Positions 14,791 through 24,127 of a DNA stretch of 46,337 nt are shown here, piece by piece. A model generated the notes under the pieces. That model saw only the letters and a list, made by a program, of their open reading frames with translations. It made no database searches and was not told the origin of the DNA. How positions within the stretch are numbered: position 1 is the stretch's first letter; each line of letters starts with the position of its first letter. The DNA is from Bacteroidota bacterium (GTDB lineage Bacteria > Bacteroidota > Bacteroidia > Bacteroidales > JAAUTT01): positions 1 to 46,337 of the forward strand of contig JAIFLU010000163.1 in the NCBI GenBank assembly GCA_020048915.1. Reading direction: 5' to 3'. A program made the position numbers and the translations under genes.

Positions 14791-15717
14791 ATGAAGACAC
14801 AATTAAAAAAATCAGCGTACTTATTTGTACTTTCAGTTGTATTGTTTGCGAGTTTTACTTCTTGTAAGGAAGACGAAGATCCTGTAGTAGTTCAGCAAAA
14901 AAGTATTGTGGAAACAGCATCTTCAAATTCCGACTTCTCAATTTTGGTTCAGGCATTGCAAAAAGCCGACCTTGTTACGACAATCAATAATTCTACCAAT
15001 CTTACTGTGTTTGCCCCAACAAACAGTGCATTCAATGCTCTTTTTACAAAGCTTGGTGTTACCGGAATAAACGATTTGTCTAAAGAAACATTGACTCCGA
15101 TATTACTTTATCATGTGTTGGGACAAAAAATTACTTCTTCACAAATACAGAACGGCTATGTTTATACATTAAGTCCTGGAGCTGGTGCTAAAACTCAAGC
15201 ACTTTATATTAAAATTGATGGAGGAGTGAAACTAAATAAAACATCTAAAGTTGTCATTCCCGATATTATGACTTCAAATGGTATTATTCATGCTATTGAT
15301 CAAGTTATTTTGCCTAATACTGTGGTTGATATTGCTTCTAATAATGGCGATTTTAGCATTTTGGTAGAAGCTGTTGTTAAAGCTGATTTAGCTGGAACAC
15401 TTAGCGGAGCTGGTCCATTTACCGTTTTTGCACCCACAAATGCAGCTTTCCAGGCTCTTTTTACCACGCTAGGTGTAACCGGAATCAAGGATTTGACAAA
15501 AGAACAATTAACCCCAATACTTCTTTACCATGTGGTTAGTGGCAATGTATTGTCTTCTCAATTACAATCAGGCGATGTATCAACACTAAATGGTAAATTT
15601 AAAGTAGCTGTTGGAACTCAGGTTACTATAAATGATAATGTAAAGGTGGTTGCTGTTGATGTTCAAGGTTCGAACGGAGCGGTTCATGTAATTGACAAAG
15701 TACTTTTACCAAAATAG
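14791..15717 (+). CDS. Lipoprotein with two fasciclin (FAS1) domains
   Basis: 308 aa from the ATG at 14791; an upstream in-frame TTG at 14752 is rejected because the ATG gives a standard lipoprotein leader. The leader ends FTSC, with Cys25 lipidated. The next residues, KEDED, fit the K-(D/E)2 surface-export rule described for Bacteroidota lipoproteins, so it is probably on the cell surface. Two FAS1 repeats follow (about 40-175 and 176-308), each with the H1 box (LTVFAPTNSAF; FTVFAPTNAAF) and the H2 box ending in IHAIDQVILP or VHVIDKVLLP. FAS1 domains mediate adhesion in matrix proteins; the ligand here is unknown. A single-gene unit with its own terminator. Confidence 0.93.
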   Translation: MKTQLKKSAYLFVLSVVLFASFTSCKEDEDPVVVQQKSIVETASSNSDFSILVQALQKADLVTTINNSTNLTVFAPTNSAFNALFTKLGVTGINDLSKETLTPILLYHVLGQKITSSQIQNGYVYTLSPGAGAKTQALYIKIDGGVKLNKTSKVVIPDIMTSNGIIHAIDQVILPNTVVDIASNNGDFSILVEAVVKADLAGTLSGAGPFTVFAPTNAAFQALFTTLGVTGIKDLTKEQLTPILLYHVVSGNVLSSQLQSGDVSTLNGKFKVAVGTQVTINDNVKVVAVDVQGSNGAVHVIDKVLLPK

Positions 15718-15760
15718 GTGAGATTAGAATTAATTTTATGGTTAGCTATGTTATAATTTC

Positions 15761-15792
15761 AGGGAAGGCCTAAAACCTTCCCTTTATTTTTT
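15761..15792 (+). terminator. Terminator after the FAS1 lipoprotein
   Basis: AGGGAAGG (15761-15768) pairs with CCTTCCCT (15776-15783), followed by a T-rich run to 15792. Confidence 0.85.
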
Positions 15793-15860
15793 AATGACAA
15801 TTTCACTCAAATAAAATGTTTCATTATTATTTCGATTAAAGTCCATCAGCATAGAATGCA

Positions 15861-18074
15861 CTAAAATGAGTATCCAATTCGTATTTCACCAATAACTTTA
15901 CTTGAGATGGTACTTTTGCTAATAGTGAATTCAACCGGGCCAACGATAGTGCGCATACCAGCTGCAATTCCCAAACTTTGGTAGTTTTTCCCGGCGAAAA
16001 TTAAATCGTCTATATTATTTCCAATTCGGGCAAAATTGGTTTTGATCGTAATAAACTTGTCTTTCAAGGGTTCTATTCGGAATGCAAGATTGGTTGCAAA
16101 TAAATTGGCCGCCGAAACTGCCATAAATCTTAATCCATCGAAAGGGAAGATATTATATTCGTTGGGGAGAGAACCTCCCAGGTAATTGTAATAGGTAAAG
16201 GGGAGTTTATTTGAAAAGCTAAAACCACCGCACGCTCCAGGGATAATGACCAACTTGTCAGATATTGGTATAGCTTTATTATAAATTGCTGTAATTCGCC
16301 AGAGGGATTTGGCCCAGCCAGGGGTGGTGAAATACCGCGCCGCCAGAACCGATTTTATTTCGGCATTAAAATAATCCCCTTTATGTGGATAAATGGTTCT
16401 GTCCTGGGTGTCGAACCTAAACCGGGTAAACCAGCTAAATGAACGCATGTTATAGTTTACAGTGTCGTTTACTTCAATTTGATGGGTAGTGTTAAAATAT
16501 TCCAATTGCAAACCGGTACGTATCATAAAAGCATTAGAAATAGACGATCGGAAATCGATTTCGGCAGAATAGTGCGCTATATCGAAATTGGCGATTAACA
16601 TTTCTTTAGGGGTGTAAAATTTGGCCAAAAACGTGTTAAAGTGTGTTGTAATTCCTAATCCAAGATTTGGCCTTGCAAAGGTATGGATGGTATATTGTGC
16701 GTCAACTGCCGGATACTGCCCTAACTTTAGGTCTAGTAACAGGCGGGAGCCTTCTCCCAGAATATTCCGATAGGTTGCATTAAGTAAAATTGCCGATTTC
16801 AGATATTGATCGTAATGCAGGCTAAACTTAAAAAAATTATAGGGTTGTTCCTTAAATCGTAAAGTGAGCACAGAGCCATTGCTTTGAGGTAATATCTTAT
16901 AATTCACCCGCTCAAAAAAACGTGTACCATAAATCCGTTCCACACCATGTTCCAACTCTTGAAGCGTTATCCAACCGGTATCGAGTATTTCGAAATTGCC
17001 TTTGACCAGGTTTTTTGATACTTTGTTAAGACCTTCGAGTTGTATTTGTTTAATATATATCGAATCGAGTTCTCCGGGTCGCGAAAGGCGTTTTGAAGCA
17101 GGACCTAATTTTTTTATAGAGTCTACCAATGCCTTTAGTTGAGGTAACATGAAACGAGCCGATCTTTCTCCTAAAAGAATTAGAGAATCGGCATTTTCAA
17201 AGCTAAAGAGATTGTAGCTTTGAATATTTGGTTTGATAAGGATGTCGCATAAGGCTCCCTGTTGGGAATTGAAAATTGCAGCCTGAAAACTGGATGCCTG
17301 ATCCATGATACGGAATGCCGAATTGAGTTGATCTTTTTTATACAAGCTGGCTGACACTTCCACGCCAATAATAATATCGGCTCCCATATCGCGGGCATCC
17401 TGGACAGGAAAATTGCGAACAATACCACCATCGACCAAAATTTTGCCGTCAATTTCGATAGGGCTAAAAAACGAAGGGATAGCCATACTTGCGCGGATTG
17501 CATCTGGCAAGAATCCGCTTTTAAGCACCACGGGCTGAACATTTTCGATGTCGGTGGCAACACAACGAAATGGTATGGGGAGCTTGTCGAAATCGTTAAT
17601 ATTATGAACCGGCCAGGTATAATGCGACAGGAGCATCGAAACCTTTTGTCCATCTACTAATGCTTGCGGAATTGTAACCTTTCCTTTCACAATGGGGAAT
17701 TCCCCAACATAACGCCCAAAATCGTCTTTCTCTTCAATTGAAATATTGCGACGCGAAATTTCATCCAGTAACATGGCGTTCCAATCGGTTTGGCGTACAA
17801 TATATTCGATTCTTTTAGCAGAATAACCACATGCATATAAACCTCCCACCACACTGCCCATGCTTGTGCCTGTAATATAATCAACAGGAATCCCAATTTC
17901 TTCCAGTACCTTCAAAACTCCAATATGAGCAAGGCCTTTTGCTCCGCCTCCGCTAAGCACTAATCCAATTTTGGGTCGATTAACGGTTTGTTTTTCCTGA
18001 CTATAAAGGTATGATGATATTAGCAGGCTAATAGCACAAATTAGTATCAGACGGATACGGATAGTGGTTATCAT
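15861..18074 (-). CDS. Patatin-like phospholipase with POTRA and outer-membrane barrel (type Vd autotransporter)
   Basis: 737 aa with a signal peptide (cleavage near residue 25). The patatin domain occupies about 33-300. Its oxyanion loop is SGGGAKG (41-47), the nucleophile is Ser71 in GTSMG, and the catalytic Asp is Asp215 in VDGG. A POTRA-like linker (about 340-420) is followed by a barrel of amphipathic strands to the C-terminus, which ends in Phe. This is the architecture of PlpD/FplA type Vd secretion, where the barrel exports the lipase to the cell surface. Enzyme activity would be phospholipid or lysophospholipid hydrolysis. It lies downstream of a sensor kinase on the same strand with 63 bases between. 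Confidence 0.93.
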   Translation of the reverse strand: MITTIRIRLILICAISLLISSYLYSQEKQTVNRPKIGLVLSGGGAKGLAHIGVLKVLEEIGIPVDYITGTSMGSVVGGLYACGYSAKRIEYIVRQTDWNAMLLDEISRRNISIEEKDDFGRYVGEFPIVKGKVTIPQALVDGQKVSMLLSHYTWPVHNINDFDKLPIPFRCVATDIENVQPVVLKSGFLPDAIRASMAIPSFFSPIEIDGKILVDGGIVRNFPVQDARDMGADIIIGVEVSASLYKKDQLNSAFRIMDQASSFQAAIFNSQQGALCDILIKPNIQSYNLFSFENADSLILLGERSARFMLPQLKALVDSIKKLGPASKRLSRPGELDSIYIKQIQLEGLNKVSKNLVKGNFEILDTGWITLQELEHGVERIYGTRFFERVNYKILPQSNGSVLTLRFKEQPYNFFKFSLHYDQYLKSAILLNATYRNILGEGSRLLLDLKLGQYPAVDAQYTIHTFARPNLGLGITTHFNTFLAKFYTPKEMLIANFDIAHYSAEIDFRSSISNAFMIRTGLQLEYFNTTHQIEVNDTVNYNMRSFSWFTRFRFDTQDRTIYPHKGDYFNAEIKSVLAARYFTTPGWAKSLWRITAIYNKAIPISDKLVIIPGACGGFSFSNKLPFTYYNYLGGSLPNEYNIFPFDGLRFMAVSAANLFATNLAFRIEPLKDKFITIKTNFARIGNNIDDLIFAGKNYQSLGIAAGMRTIVGPVEFTISKSTISSKVIGEIRIGYSF

Positions 18075-18137
18075 AAGGATTTAATACAACTAGCAAATAT
18101 ACAAAATAGGGGGAGGAAATCTATGATTCGAAATTTT

Positions 18138-19451
18138 TTAAGAAGGTTCTATGCCTTCAGAGTTTGAGGTAAAATGCTTTGGAGGTGCATGATTAGGAAT
18201 AATAAATGAAAACCGTGATCCTTTTCCGTATGTTGATTCAACTGCAATTTTGCCACCAAGCAATTCAATAATTTGTTTTGATATGGAAAGGCCTATCCCT
18301 GTACCTCTATAGAAACGAGCTTCTTCCGGAGGATTTATTTTTCGGAAGCGGTCGAATATCTCACCAAGATGTTCTTTTGCAATTCCAACCCCCGAGTCTT
18401 CAACATAAAATTCAATAATACCCGGCATTACTTTATAACCAAAGCGAATGGATCCTGATTGAGTAAACTTTGCTGCATTCGAAAGGAGATTTGTAAGGAC
18501 CTGTTTAATACGATATTTGTCCGAGTAAAGCAGTAAATTGAGTTGAGGAGATTCATTAATTAGCTGTAATTGCGGTTTTTCAATTCGATGTAAATATTGG
18601 GATAATACTTGCTCTACATCACTCAATAGATTTTTAACGCTAAAATTCGTGTAAATTATTTCGAGTTGATTTGACTCAATTTTTGAAATATCGAGGATGT
18701 CCTCAATTAAGTGCATGAGGTATCTTCCGTTTTCAAGTATTATTTTTGAATATTCTTTCCGTTTTTCTTCCTTCTCTACTTTTTCCAATAATTGACTAAA
18801 CCCTAGAATTGCATTCATTGGAGTTCTTATTTCATGGGTAATATTCGTGAGAAAAGCGGTTTTCAGGTAATCTGCTTTTTGAGCTTTCTCTGTTTGCCTT
18901 ATATGAAAATCAAGAGCAACAAAAATTAACGTAATACTAAGGAATAAATAGACAATAGCGCTGGAATAAAGGTCGAAAAGCCTCGTTAACCTGTCAGGAT
19001 AGGTCTGGAATAAATCAGGGTATTGATATTCGAGGTAAAATAAAAGTGTGATATTTATGAAAATAGCTACTGAAAATATTTTTCGGGGGATTTTATCAAA
19101 CAAGAAAATTATATACGATTGTATTACAACAAACAGGTATAAAATGGGGCCGTAGGAACCATAGTTCAGAAACCATTGCATATTTATTGTAAATAGCAAC
19201 AATATTATAGTAATGTATTTTGAGAAAAAATGTTTTCTTTTTACTCGCCCCAAATAATAGGCAAATAAAAAAAAGAGGAATGAAAAAAAAGTGGATAAGA
19301 TTAGAGTGGGTCCTAAACGTAAATAAATATTCACAAGTGTGCCCAGAAAACCTGCTATAGAAGCTAAAAGGCTGATTAGGATTACGAGATAGTTGTCTAA
19401 GCCAATTTCTTCAGGACTTAAAAGTAAAAACCTATAAATCTTCTTAATCAT
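18138..19451 (-). CDS. Membrane sensor histidine kinase, orphan
   Basis: 437 aa. Six hydrophobic segments occupy residues 20-180 with almost no loops, so the sensor lies within the membrane. After a short linker comes the HisKA box, with His206 in NITHEIRTPMN. The HATPase domain follows, with an N box (NLLSNAAKFT), DSGVGI (G1) and GTGIGLSISKQI (G2). There is no receiver domain and no neighbouring response regulator, so its partner is elsewhere. The signal is unknown. It starts opposite the end of the hydrogenase operon, from which it is separated by a terminator. Confidence 0.93.
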   Translation of the reverse strand: MIKKIYRFLLLSPEEIGLDNYLVILISLLASIAGFLGTLVNIYLRLGPTLILSTFFSFLFFLFAYYLGRVKRKHFFSKYITIILLLFTINMQWFLNYGSYGPILYLFVVIQSYIIFLFDKIPRKIFSVAIFINITLLFYLEYQYPDLFQTYPDRLTRLFDLYSSAIVYLFLSITLIFVALDFHIRQTEKAQKADYLKTAFLTNITHEIRTPMNAILGFSQLLEKVEKEEKRKEYSKIILENGRYLMHLIEDILDISKIESNQLEIIYTNFSVKNLLSDVEQVLSQYLHRIEKPQLQLINESPQLNLLLYSDKYRIKQVLTNLLSNAAKFTQSGSIRFGYKVMPGIIEFYVEDSGVGIAKEHLGEIFDRFRKINPPEEARFYRGTGIGLSISKQIIELLGGKIAVESTYGKGSRFSFIIPNHAPPKHFTSNSEGIEPS

Positions 19452-19521
19452 ACTCAGGAATATAATCTCTCACTACTGAAAACCGAAGGCTGGAATTGTG
19501 TGCAATATATAAAAAAGAAAC

Positions 19522-19558
19522 TAAAAAAGCCGCGAAGAGGTGTACCCTGTTGCGGCTT
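19522..19558 (-). terminator. Terminator of the hydrogenase operon
   Basis: On the minus strand, AAGCCGC (19552-19558) pairs with GCGGCTT (19527-19533) and is followed by TTTTTT at 19523-19528. It lies about 60 bases after the hydC stop. Confidence 0.85.
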
Positions 19559-19615
19559 CTTTGTATTTATTGTCTGATTATGAGGATTTTTTATTAAACC
19601 AATAGCTATTAAAGT

Positions 19616-20098
19616 TTAGCTATATTCATTTAAGATATCCTTTACACCATCGGGAGAGACACGACCGTAAACTTTTTCACCAATCATTACCACCGGTGCT
19701 AAACCACAAGCTCCAACACACCGCAAGCAGCTAAGAGAGAATCTTCCATCTTTGGTAGTATCGCCGACCTGTATATTTAAAATGCGCTTAAATTCATCCA
19801 GTACCTTTTCCGCACCACGCACATAGCAGGCAGTTCCGGTACAAATGGAGATTGGGTGCAGGCCTTTGGGGAGCATGGTAAAGAATGAATAGAATGTTAC
19901 CACTCCATATACCTTTGCTACCGAGATTTTCAGCTCCAGGGCTATTTCTTCCTGCACTTCGGCGGGTAAGTAGCCAAAATGCCCCTGTGCCTTATGCAGA
20001 ACGTTTATTAATTCGCCAGGCTCGTTGTTAAATGATTGGCAAATTTCTTTGATTTTGTCTATTTCACATTGTTTTAGTTCGACTTTTATGCTGGACAT
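19616..20098 (-). CDS. hydC: [FeFe]-hydrogenase subunit HydC (NuoE-like, thioredoxin-fold 2Fe-2S)
   Basis: 160 aa from the ATG at 20098. An ATG 15 bases further up (20113) is in frame, but a GGAGGA at 20106-20111 sits exactly 7 bases before the inner ATG, the same arrangement as in hydB, so the inner start is preferred. The protein is a NuoE homologue: a helical N-terminus, then a thioredoxin-like 2Fe-2S domain with Cys in CTGTACYVRG and in SCLRCVGAC. It relays electrons between HydB and HydA in the trimeric bifurcating hydrogenase. It is the last gene of the operon and precedes a terminator. Confidence 0.92.
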   Translation of the reverse strand: MSSIKVELKQCEIDKIKEICQSFNNEPGELINVLHKAQGHFGYLPAEVQEEIALELKISVAKVYGVVTFYSFFTMLPKGLHPISICTGTACYVRGAEKVLDEFKRILNIQVGDTTKDGRFSLSCLRCVGACGLAPVVMIGEKVYGRVSPDGVKDILNEYS

Positions 20099-20105
20099 CG
20101 CTAGT

Positions 20106-20111
20106 TCCTCC
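20106..20111 (-). promoter_or_regulatory. Shine-Dalgarno site that decides the hydC start
   Basis: GGAGGA on the minus strand, 7 bases before the ATG at 20098. Clear Shine-Dalgarno sites are uncommon in Bacteroidota, so this one is informative for start choice. Confidence 0.65.
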
Positions 20112-20136
20112 AAAAATTAAATTTTACAAATTAAAG

Positions 20137-21873
20137 TTATTCTTCCGGATGTGATGGGTTGATGTAAATGAGCTTCAAAGGTTTGCCCAGAAATTCTTTA
20201 TATAATTCAATTATAAAGGGATTCTCGTGCGATTTACGAATTGGTTTACCTGCATCTTCGCGATAAAGAGCTTCCTGACGAGCTTTCAGGATACTGAAGT
20301 CGCCATGATGAAGCGGTTGGCCGCCTCCACCAATGCAACCTCCCGGACAGGCCATAATTTCTATAGCATGAAAGGTTGATTTTCCTTCCCGAATATCTTC
20401 GAGGAGTTTACGTGCATTTCCCAAACCATGGGCTATCCCAATATTTATCGGAAGCCCTCCGAAATCGATGGTTGCCGAACGAATACCTGCCAATCCGCGT
20501 AATTCTTCAAAGTCGACTTTTGGAAGTTTATTTCCGGTATGAAGTTCGTAGGCTGTGCGAACAGCCGCTTCAATAACACCTCCAGTAGTTCCGAAAATAA
20601 CGGAAGCACCAGTAGATTCTCCCAAAGGTTTATCGAAATCTTCATCAGCAAGGGCATCAAATTCCAGGTTTGCCTGTTTTATTAAATTGGCCAACTCTCG
20701 GGTCGATATGGAATAGTCGACATCCGGACTCCCGTTGTGACTAAATTCGTCGCGTGAGCATTCATATTTTTTTGCAAGGCAGGGCATTATGGAAACAACA
20801 ACCATATCCTTACGTTCTACCCCGATTTTCTTAGCGAAATATTCTTTGGCAATAGGGCCAAACATTTGTTGTGGCGATTTTGCCGTGGATGGAATATCCA
20901 TCATTTCAGGGAACTGATGTTCAAAGAATTTTACCCAAGCCGGACAGCAAGAAGTTAATATTGGAAGCTTGGTTTTATCGCCTGCCAGAAATTGGGTAAG
21001 CCGGTTAAGCAATTCGGTACCTTCTTCCATAATCGTGAGGTCAGCAGCGAAATCGGTGTCAAAAACATAATCGAAACCCAATTGCCTTAGCGCAGCAACC
21101 ATTTTTCCTGTTACCAGTGTTCCTGGTTTTAAACCGAATTCTTCGCCTAAAGCAGCACGAACAGCAGGAGCGGTCTGCACAACTACTGTTTTTGACGGAT
21201 CGGCCAGTGCGCGGATTACAGCATTGGTGTGGTCAACTTCGGTTAAAGCGCCTGTTGGGCAAACGGCTACGCATTGGCCGCAATAGGTGCAAACAGAATG
21301 GTCGAGGTTCATTTCAAAAGCAGGAGATACTACCGACATAAACCCGCGGTTAATTCCGGAAAGAACACCTACCGTTTGTACATCATTACACATCATCTCG
21401 CAACGACGGCAGCGCACACATTTATCCATATCGCGGATAATGGCAGGAGAGGTATCTTCGCGGTAATGAGACTGTTCCCCTTCATAGTGCAGCTTTCGTA
21501 TACCCATATCCTGCGCCAGTGTTTGCAATTCACAATTTCCTGATTTGGCGCATACCAAACAATCGGTTGGGTGATCTGACAAGATAAGCTCCAGAACTGT
21601 TTTACGGGCATTCAATGCCCGGATGGTATGGGTTTTTACAACCATTCCTTCGGTTACATCGGTAACGCAAGCCGGAGCAAGGTTTCGACGACCTTGGACT
21701 TCGACCACACAAACGCGGCATCCGCCAGGTCGGTTTTCGATGGGCATGTCGCCTAATTTAAAGAAACACAGGGTTGGTATATGGATGCCAGCACCTTTTG
21801 CGGCATGCAATATTGAAGTTCCTTTGGGAACTTCAACCGGTTTATTATCTATGGTGAGTTTTATCGTTTCCAT
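20137..21873 (-). CDS. hydA: [FeFe]-hydrogenase catalytic subunit HydA (bifurcating type, group A)
   Basis: 578 aa. N-terminal 2Fe-2S domain with Cys36, 52, 55 and 69. A NuoG-type His/Cys cluster follows (His101, Cys105, 108, 114), then two 4Fe-4S clusters (Cys152/155/158/162... and 195/198/201/205). The H-cluster domain has all three signatures: L1 TSCCPAW with the proton-shuttle Cys309 and ligand Cys310, L2 MPCLAKKYE with Cys365, and L3 MACPGGCIGGG with Cys509 and Cys513. It is therefore catalytically intact. With HydB and HydC it forms the cytoplasmic trimer that couples H2 to NAD(H) and ferredoxin. The HydEFG maturases needed to build the active site are not in this window. Confidence 0.96.
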   Translation of the reverse strand: METIKLTIDNKPVEVPKGTSILHAAKGAGIHIPTLCFFKLGDMPIENRPGGCRVCVVEVQGRRNLAPACVTDVTEGMVVKTHTIRALNARKTVLELILSDHPTDCLVCAKSGNCELQTLAQDMGIRKLHYEGEQSHYREDTSPAIIRDMDKCVRCRRCEMMCNDVQTVGVLSGINRGFMSVVSPAFEMNLDHSVCTYCGQCVAVCPTGALTEVDHTNAVIRALADPSKTVVVQTAPAVRAALGEEFGLKPGTLVTGKMVAALRQLGFDYVFDTDFAADLTIMEEGTELLNRLTQFLAGDKTKLPILTSCCPAWVKFFEHQFPEMMDIPSTAKSPQQMFGPIAKEYFAKKIGVERKDMVVVSIMPCLAKKYECSRDEFSHNGSPDVDYSISTRELANLIKQANLEFDALADEDFDKPLGESTGASVIFGTTGGVIEAAVRTAYELHTGNKLPKVDFEELRGLAGIRSATIDFGGLPINIGIAHGLGNARKLLEDIREGKSTFHAIEIMACPGGCIGGGGQPLHHGDFSILKARQEALYREDAGKPIRKSHENPFIIELYKEFLGKPLKLIYINPSHPEE

Positions 21874-21890
21874 AATACTGTTTCGTCTAA

Positions 21891-23684
21891 TTAATTAATA
21901 ACAATAGCGTTGAACTTACACCTTTCTATACAGGCTCCACATTTTATACAGATACTGGTATCGATAAAATGCGTTTGTTTTCGTTCGCCGGATATTGCAT
22001 TAACAGGGCAGTTTCGGGCGCAAGCAGTGCAACCAACGCAGTTTTCAGGGATCACTTTGTATATCATGAGCGACTTGCACCGCCCGGCTGGGCATTTTTT
22101 ATCCTTAACATGGGCAAGGTACTCGTTCATGAAGTTATCGAGTGTAGAAAGCACCGGATTAGGAGCTGTTTGACCAAGGCCGCAAAGGGAGCTGTCTTTT
22201 ATTACAGAACTGAGATTACGCAATCGGTCTATATCTTCCATTGTTCCGTCGCCCTTGATAATTTTATCCAAAATTTCTTTCAGGCGCATAGTTCCAATTC
22301 GGCATGGGGAGCATTTTCCACAGGATTCATCAACGGTAAAATCAAGATAATATCGGGCCATTGCCACCATACAATCATCTTCGTCCATCACAATCATTCC
22401 TCCGGATCCCATCATCGAGCCGCTTGCAATTAGGTTGTCGTAATCAATTGGGGTGTCGAGATGTTTGCTGGTTAAACATCCTCCCGAAGGTCCTCCGGTT
22501 TGTACCGCTTTAAATTCTTTATTGTTTTTTATTCCGCCGCCAATTTCGAAAATTACTTCTTTCAGGGAGGTTCCCATTGGGACTTCAATTAATCCAACAT
22601 TATTGATTTTCCCAGCCAGGGCAAAAACTTTGGTTCCTTTTGATTTTTCGGTACCAATAGATGCAAACCAATCAGCTCCTTTATTAAAAATCACCGGAAC
22701 ATTGGCGTAGGTTTCAACGTTGTTTACTACGGTAGGCTTTTTCATGTAGCCAGATTCGGCGGGGAACGGAGGTTTTACAGTTGGCTCGCCACGATGGCCT
22801 TCCATGGAGTGAATAAGTGCGGTTTCTTCACCGCAAACAAAAGCGCCGGCACCATAACGAAGGCTTATGTCGAAACTGAATTTACTTCCGAGAATATCTA
22901 AGCCTAATAATCCATATTCCTGAGCCTGTTTGATTGCTATTTTGAGGCGTTCGATTGCAAGAGGGTACTCGGCACGAATATAAACCAATCCCTTTGAGGC
23001 TCCAATGCAATAGCCGCAAATAGCCATCGCTTCTATCACACTATGAGGATCGCCTTCGAGTACCGATCGGTCCATAAAAGCTCCCGGATCTCCTTCGTCG
23101 GCATTGCATACTACATATTTCTGGTCGGCTTCAAATTTACTTGTTAATTCCCACTTTATCCCGGTAGGAAAACCTCCGCCTCCGCGACCACGGAGCCCTG
23201 ATTTTTTAATGATGTCGATCGCTTGTTGGGGCGACAATTCTCCCAAAGCCTTAGCCAGCGCAGAATATCCATCACGGGCTATGTATTCGTCAATGTTTTC
23301 AGGATTAATAAAACCGCAGTTTCGTAAGGCTACCCTGATTTGTTTCCGGTAAAAACCCATATGCTTTGAATCGCTTACAGGTTCTTTGGTTTCAGGGTTC
23401 TCATAGAGGAGACGTCTTACTTTGCGGCCTTTTATGATATGTTCGGCAACTAATTCTTTTACATCGCCAGGAGTTACTCTTACATAAAAGGTATTGTCGG
23501 GCATCACTTTTACTACAGGCCCTTGCTCGCAAAAGCCGAAACACCCCGTCATTATTACCTGCACATCGTCTTCCAGGCTGTTATGCTCCAGTTCGGCTTT
23601 TAAATTTTCGACAATAGTGTCGCTTGCTGATGATTTGCAACCAGTTCCGCCACAAACCAATAAATGCATTTTATATTTTGCCAT
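21891..23684 (-). CDS. hydB: [FeFe]-hydrogenase subunit HydB (NuoF-like, FMN/NADH-binding)
   Basis: 597 aa. An N-terminal thioredoxin-like 2Fe-2S domain (CGGTGC at 11-16 and CFGFCEQGP near 48) leads into the NuoF core with the Gly-rich flavin/NADH site (GLRGRGGGGFPTG near 165). The 4Fe-4S site is ESCGKCSPCRIG near 476. A C-terminal pair of 4Fe-4S motifs (CVGCTACARNCP and CIKCGACIERC) completes the protein. This layout is that of electron-bifurcating HydB and NADP-reducing relatives. It sits 17 bases from hydA and 17 from the upstream ferredoxin gene. Confidence 0.95.
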   Translation of the reverse strand: MAKYKMHLLVCGGTGCKSSASDTIVENLKAELEHNSLEDDVQVIMTGCFGFCEQGPVVKVMPDNTFYVRVTPGDVKELVAEHIIKGRKVRRLLYENPETKEPVSDSKHMGFYRKQIRVALRNCGFINPENIDEYIARDGYSALAKALGELSPQQAIDIIKKSGLRGRGGGGFPTGIKWELTSKFEADQKYVVCNADEGDPGAFMDRSVLEGDPHSVIEAMAICGYCIGASKGLVYIRAEYPLAIERLKIAIKQAQEYGLLGLDILGSKFSFDISLRYGAGAFVCGEETALIHSMEGHRGEPTVKPPFPAESGYMKKPTVVNNVETYANVPVIFNKGADWFASIGTEKSKGTKVFALAGKINNVGLIEVPMGTSLKEVIFEIGGGIKNNKEFKAVQTGGPSGGCLTSKHLDTPIDYDNLIASGSMMGSGGMIVMDEDDCMVAMARYYLDFTVDESCGKCSPCRIGTMRLKEILDKIIKGDGTMEDIDRLRNLSSVIKDSSLCGLGQTAPNPVLSTLDNFMNEYLAHVKDKKCPAGRCKSLMIYKVIPENCVGCTACARNCPVNAISGERKQTHFIDTSICIKCGACIERCKFNAIVIN

Positions 23685-23691
23685 AATAATT

Positions 23692-23697
23692 CCCTCC
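23692..23697 (-). promoter_or_regulatory. Shine-Dalgarno site of hydB
   Basis: GGAGGG on the minus strand, 7 bases before the hydB ATG. Same motif class and spacing as before hydC. Confidence 0.65.
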
Positions 23698-23701
23698 GGT
23701 A

Positions 23702-24100
23702 TCAGTTGTTATCAATAGATTCGTAGTTCACGGGAATAATACCTTCCACAAATTCGCCGTTTTTAATATATTTTTCGATTATCTCATCCGCTTTGCGAAT
23801 ATCGACATATCCAAAAACTACAGGCTCTTTATTGGGGAGTGTGACCTCGATTGTTGGTTCGGCGTAACAATATCCCATGCACCCGGTCTGGGTTATCAGG
23901 GTATCGATGTTACGTTTATCCAATTCGTCAATTAAAAATTCCATTACTCCTTTTGCGCCGGAAGCAATTCCGCATGTGGCCATAGCAACTTTTATCCGGA
24001 CATATCCTTCCGGATCAGTGCCCCGCTCTCTAACTTTAAGTTTGGCTTGCAGGTCTTCCTGCATTTTTTTCAAGTCAGCCAACGATTTTACTTTAGTCAT
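23702..24100 (-). CDS. Thioredoxin-like [2Fe-2S] ferredoxin protein of the hyd operon
   Basis: 132 aa. The N-terminus is a charged helical stretch; the rest resembles the stand-alone 2Fe-2S thioredoxin-fold proteins often found beside hydABC. Visible Cys are one in MATCGIASGA and two in TGCMGYCYAEP. The classical fourth ligand in the first motif is not a Cys, as I recall for this subfamily, so the cluster may use three Cys plus another ligand. It probably exchanges electrons with HydB or has a regulatory role. Spacing to neighbours is 17 and 27 bases, inside the operon. Confidence 0.82.
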   Translation of the reverse strand: MTKVKSLADLKKMQEDLQAKLKVRERGTDPEGYVRIKVAMATCGIASGAKGVMEFLIDELDKRNIDTLITQTGCMGYCYAEPTIEVTLPNKEPVVFGYVDIRKADEIIEKYIKNGEFVEGIIPVNYESIDNN

Positions 24101-24127
24101 ATACTTATTTTTAGTTTATGTTTTGGA

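Noticed and set aside
21969-22433. 154-codon plus-strand ORF opposite hydB
   Set aside because: Antisense shadow; the minus-strand frame has full NuoF and ferredoxin motifs.
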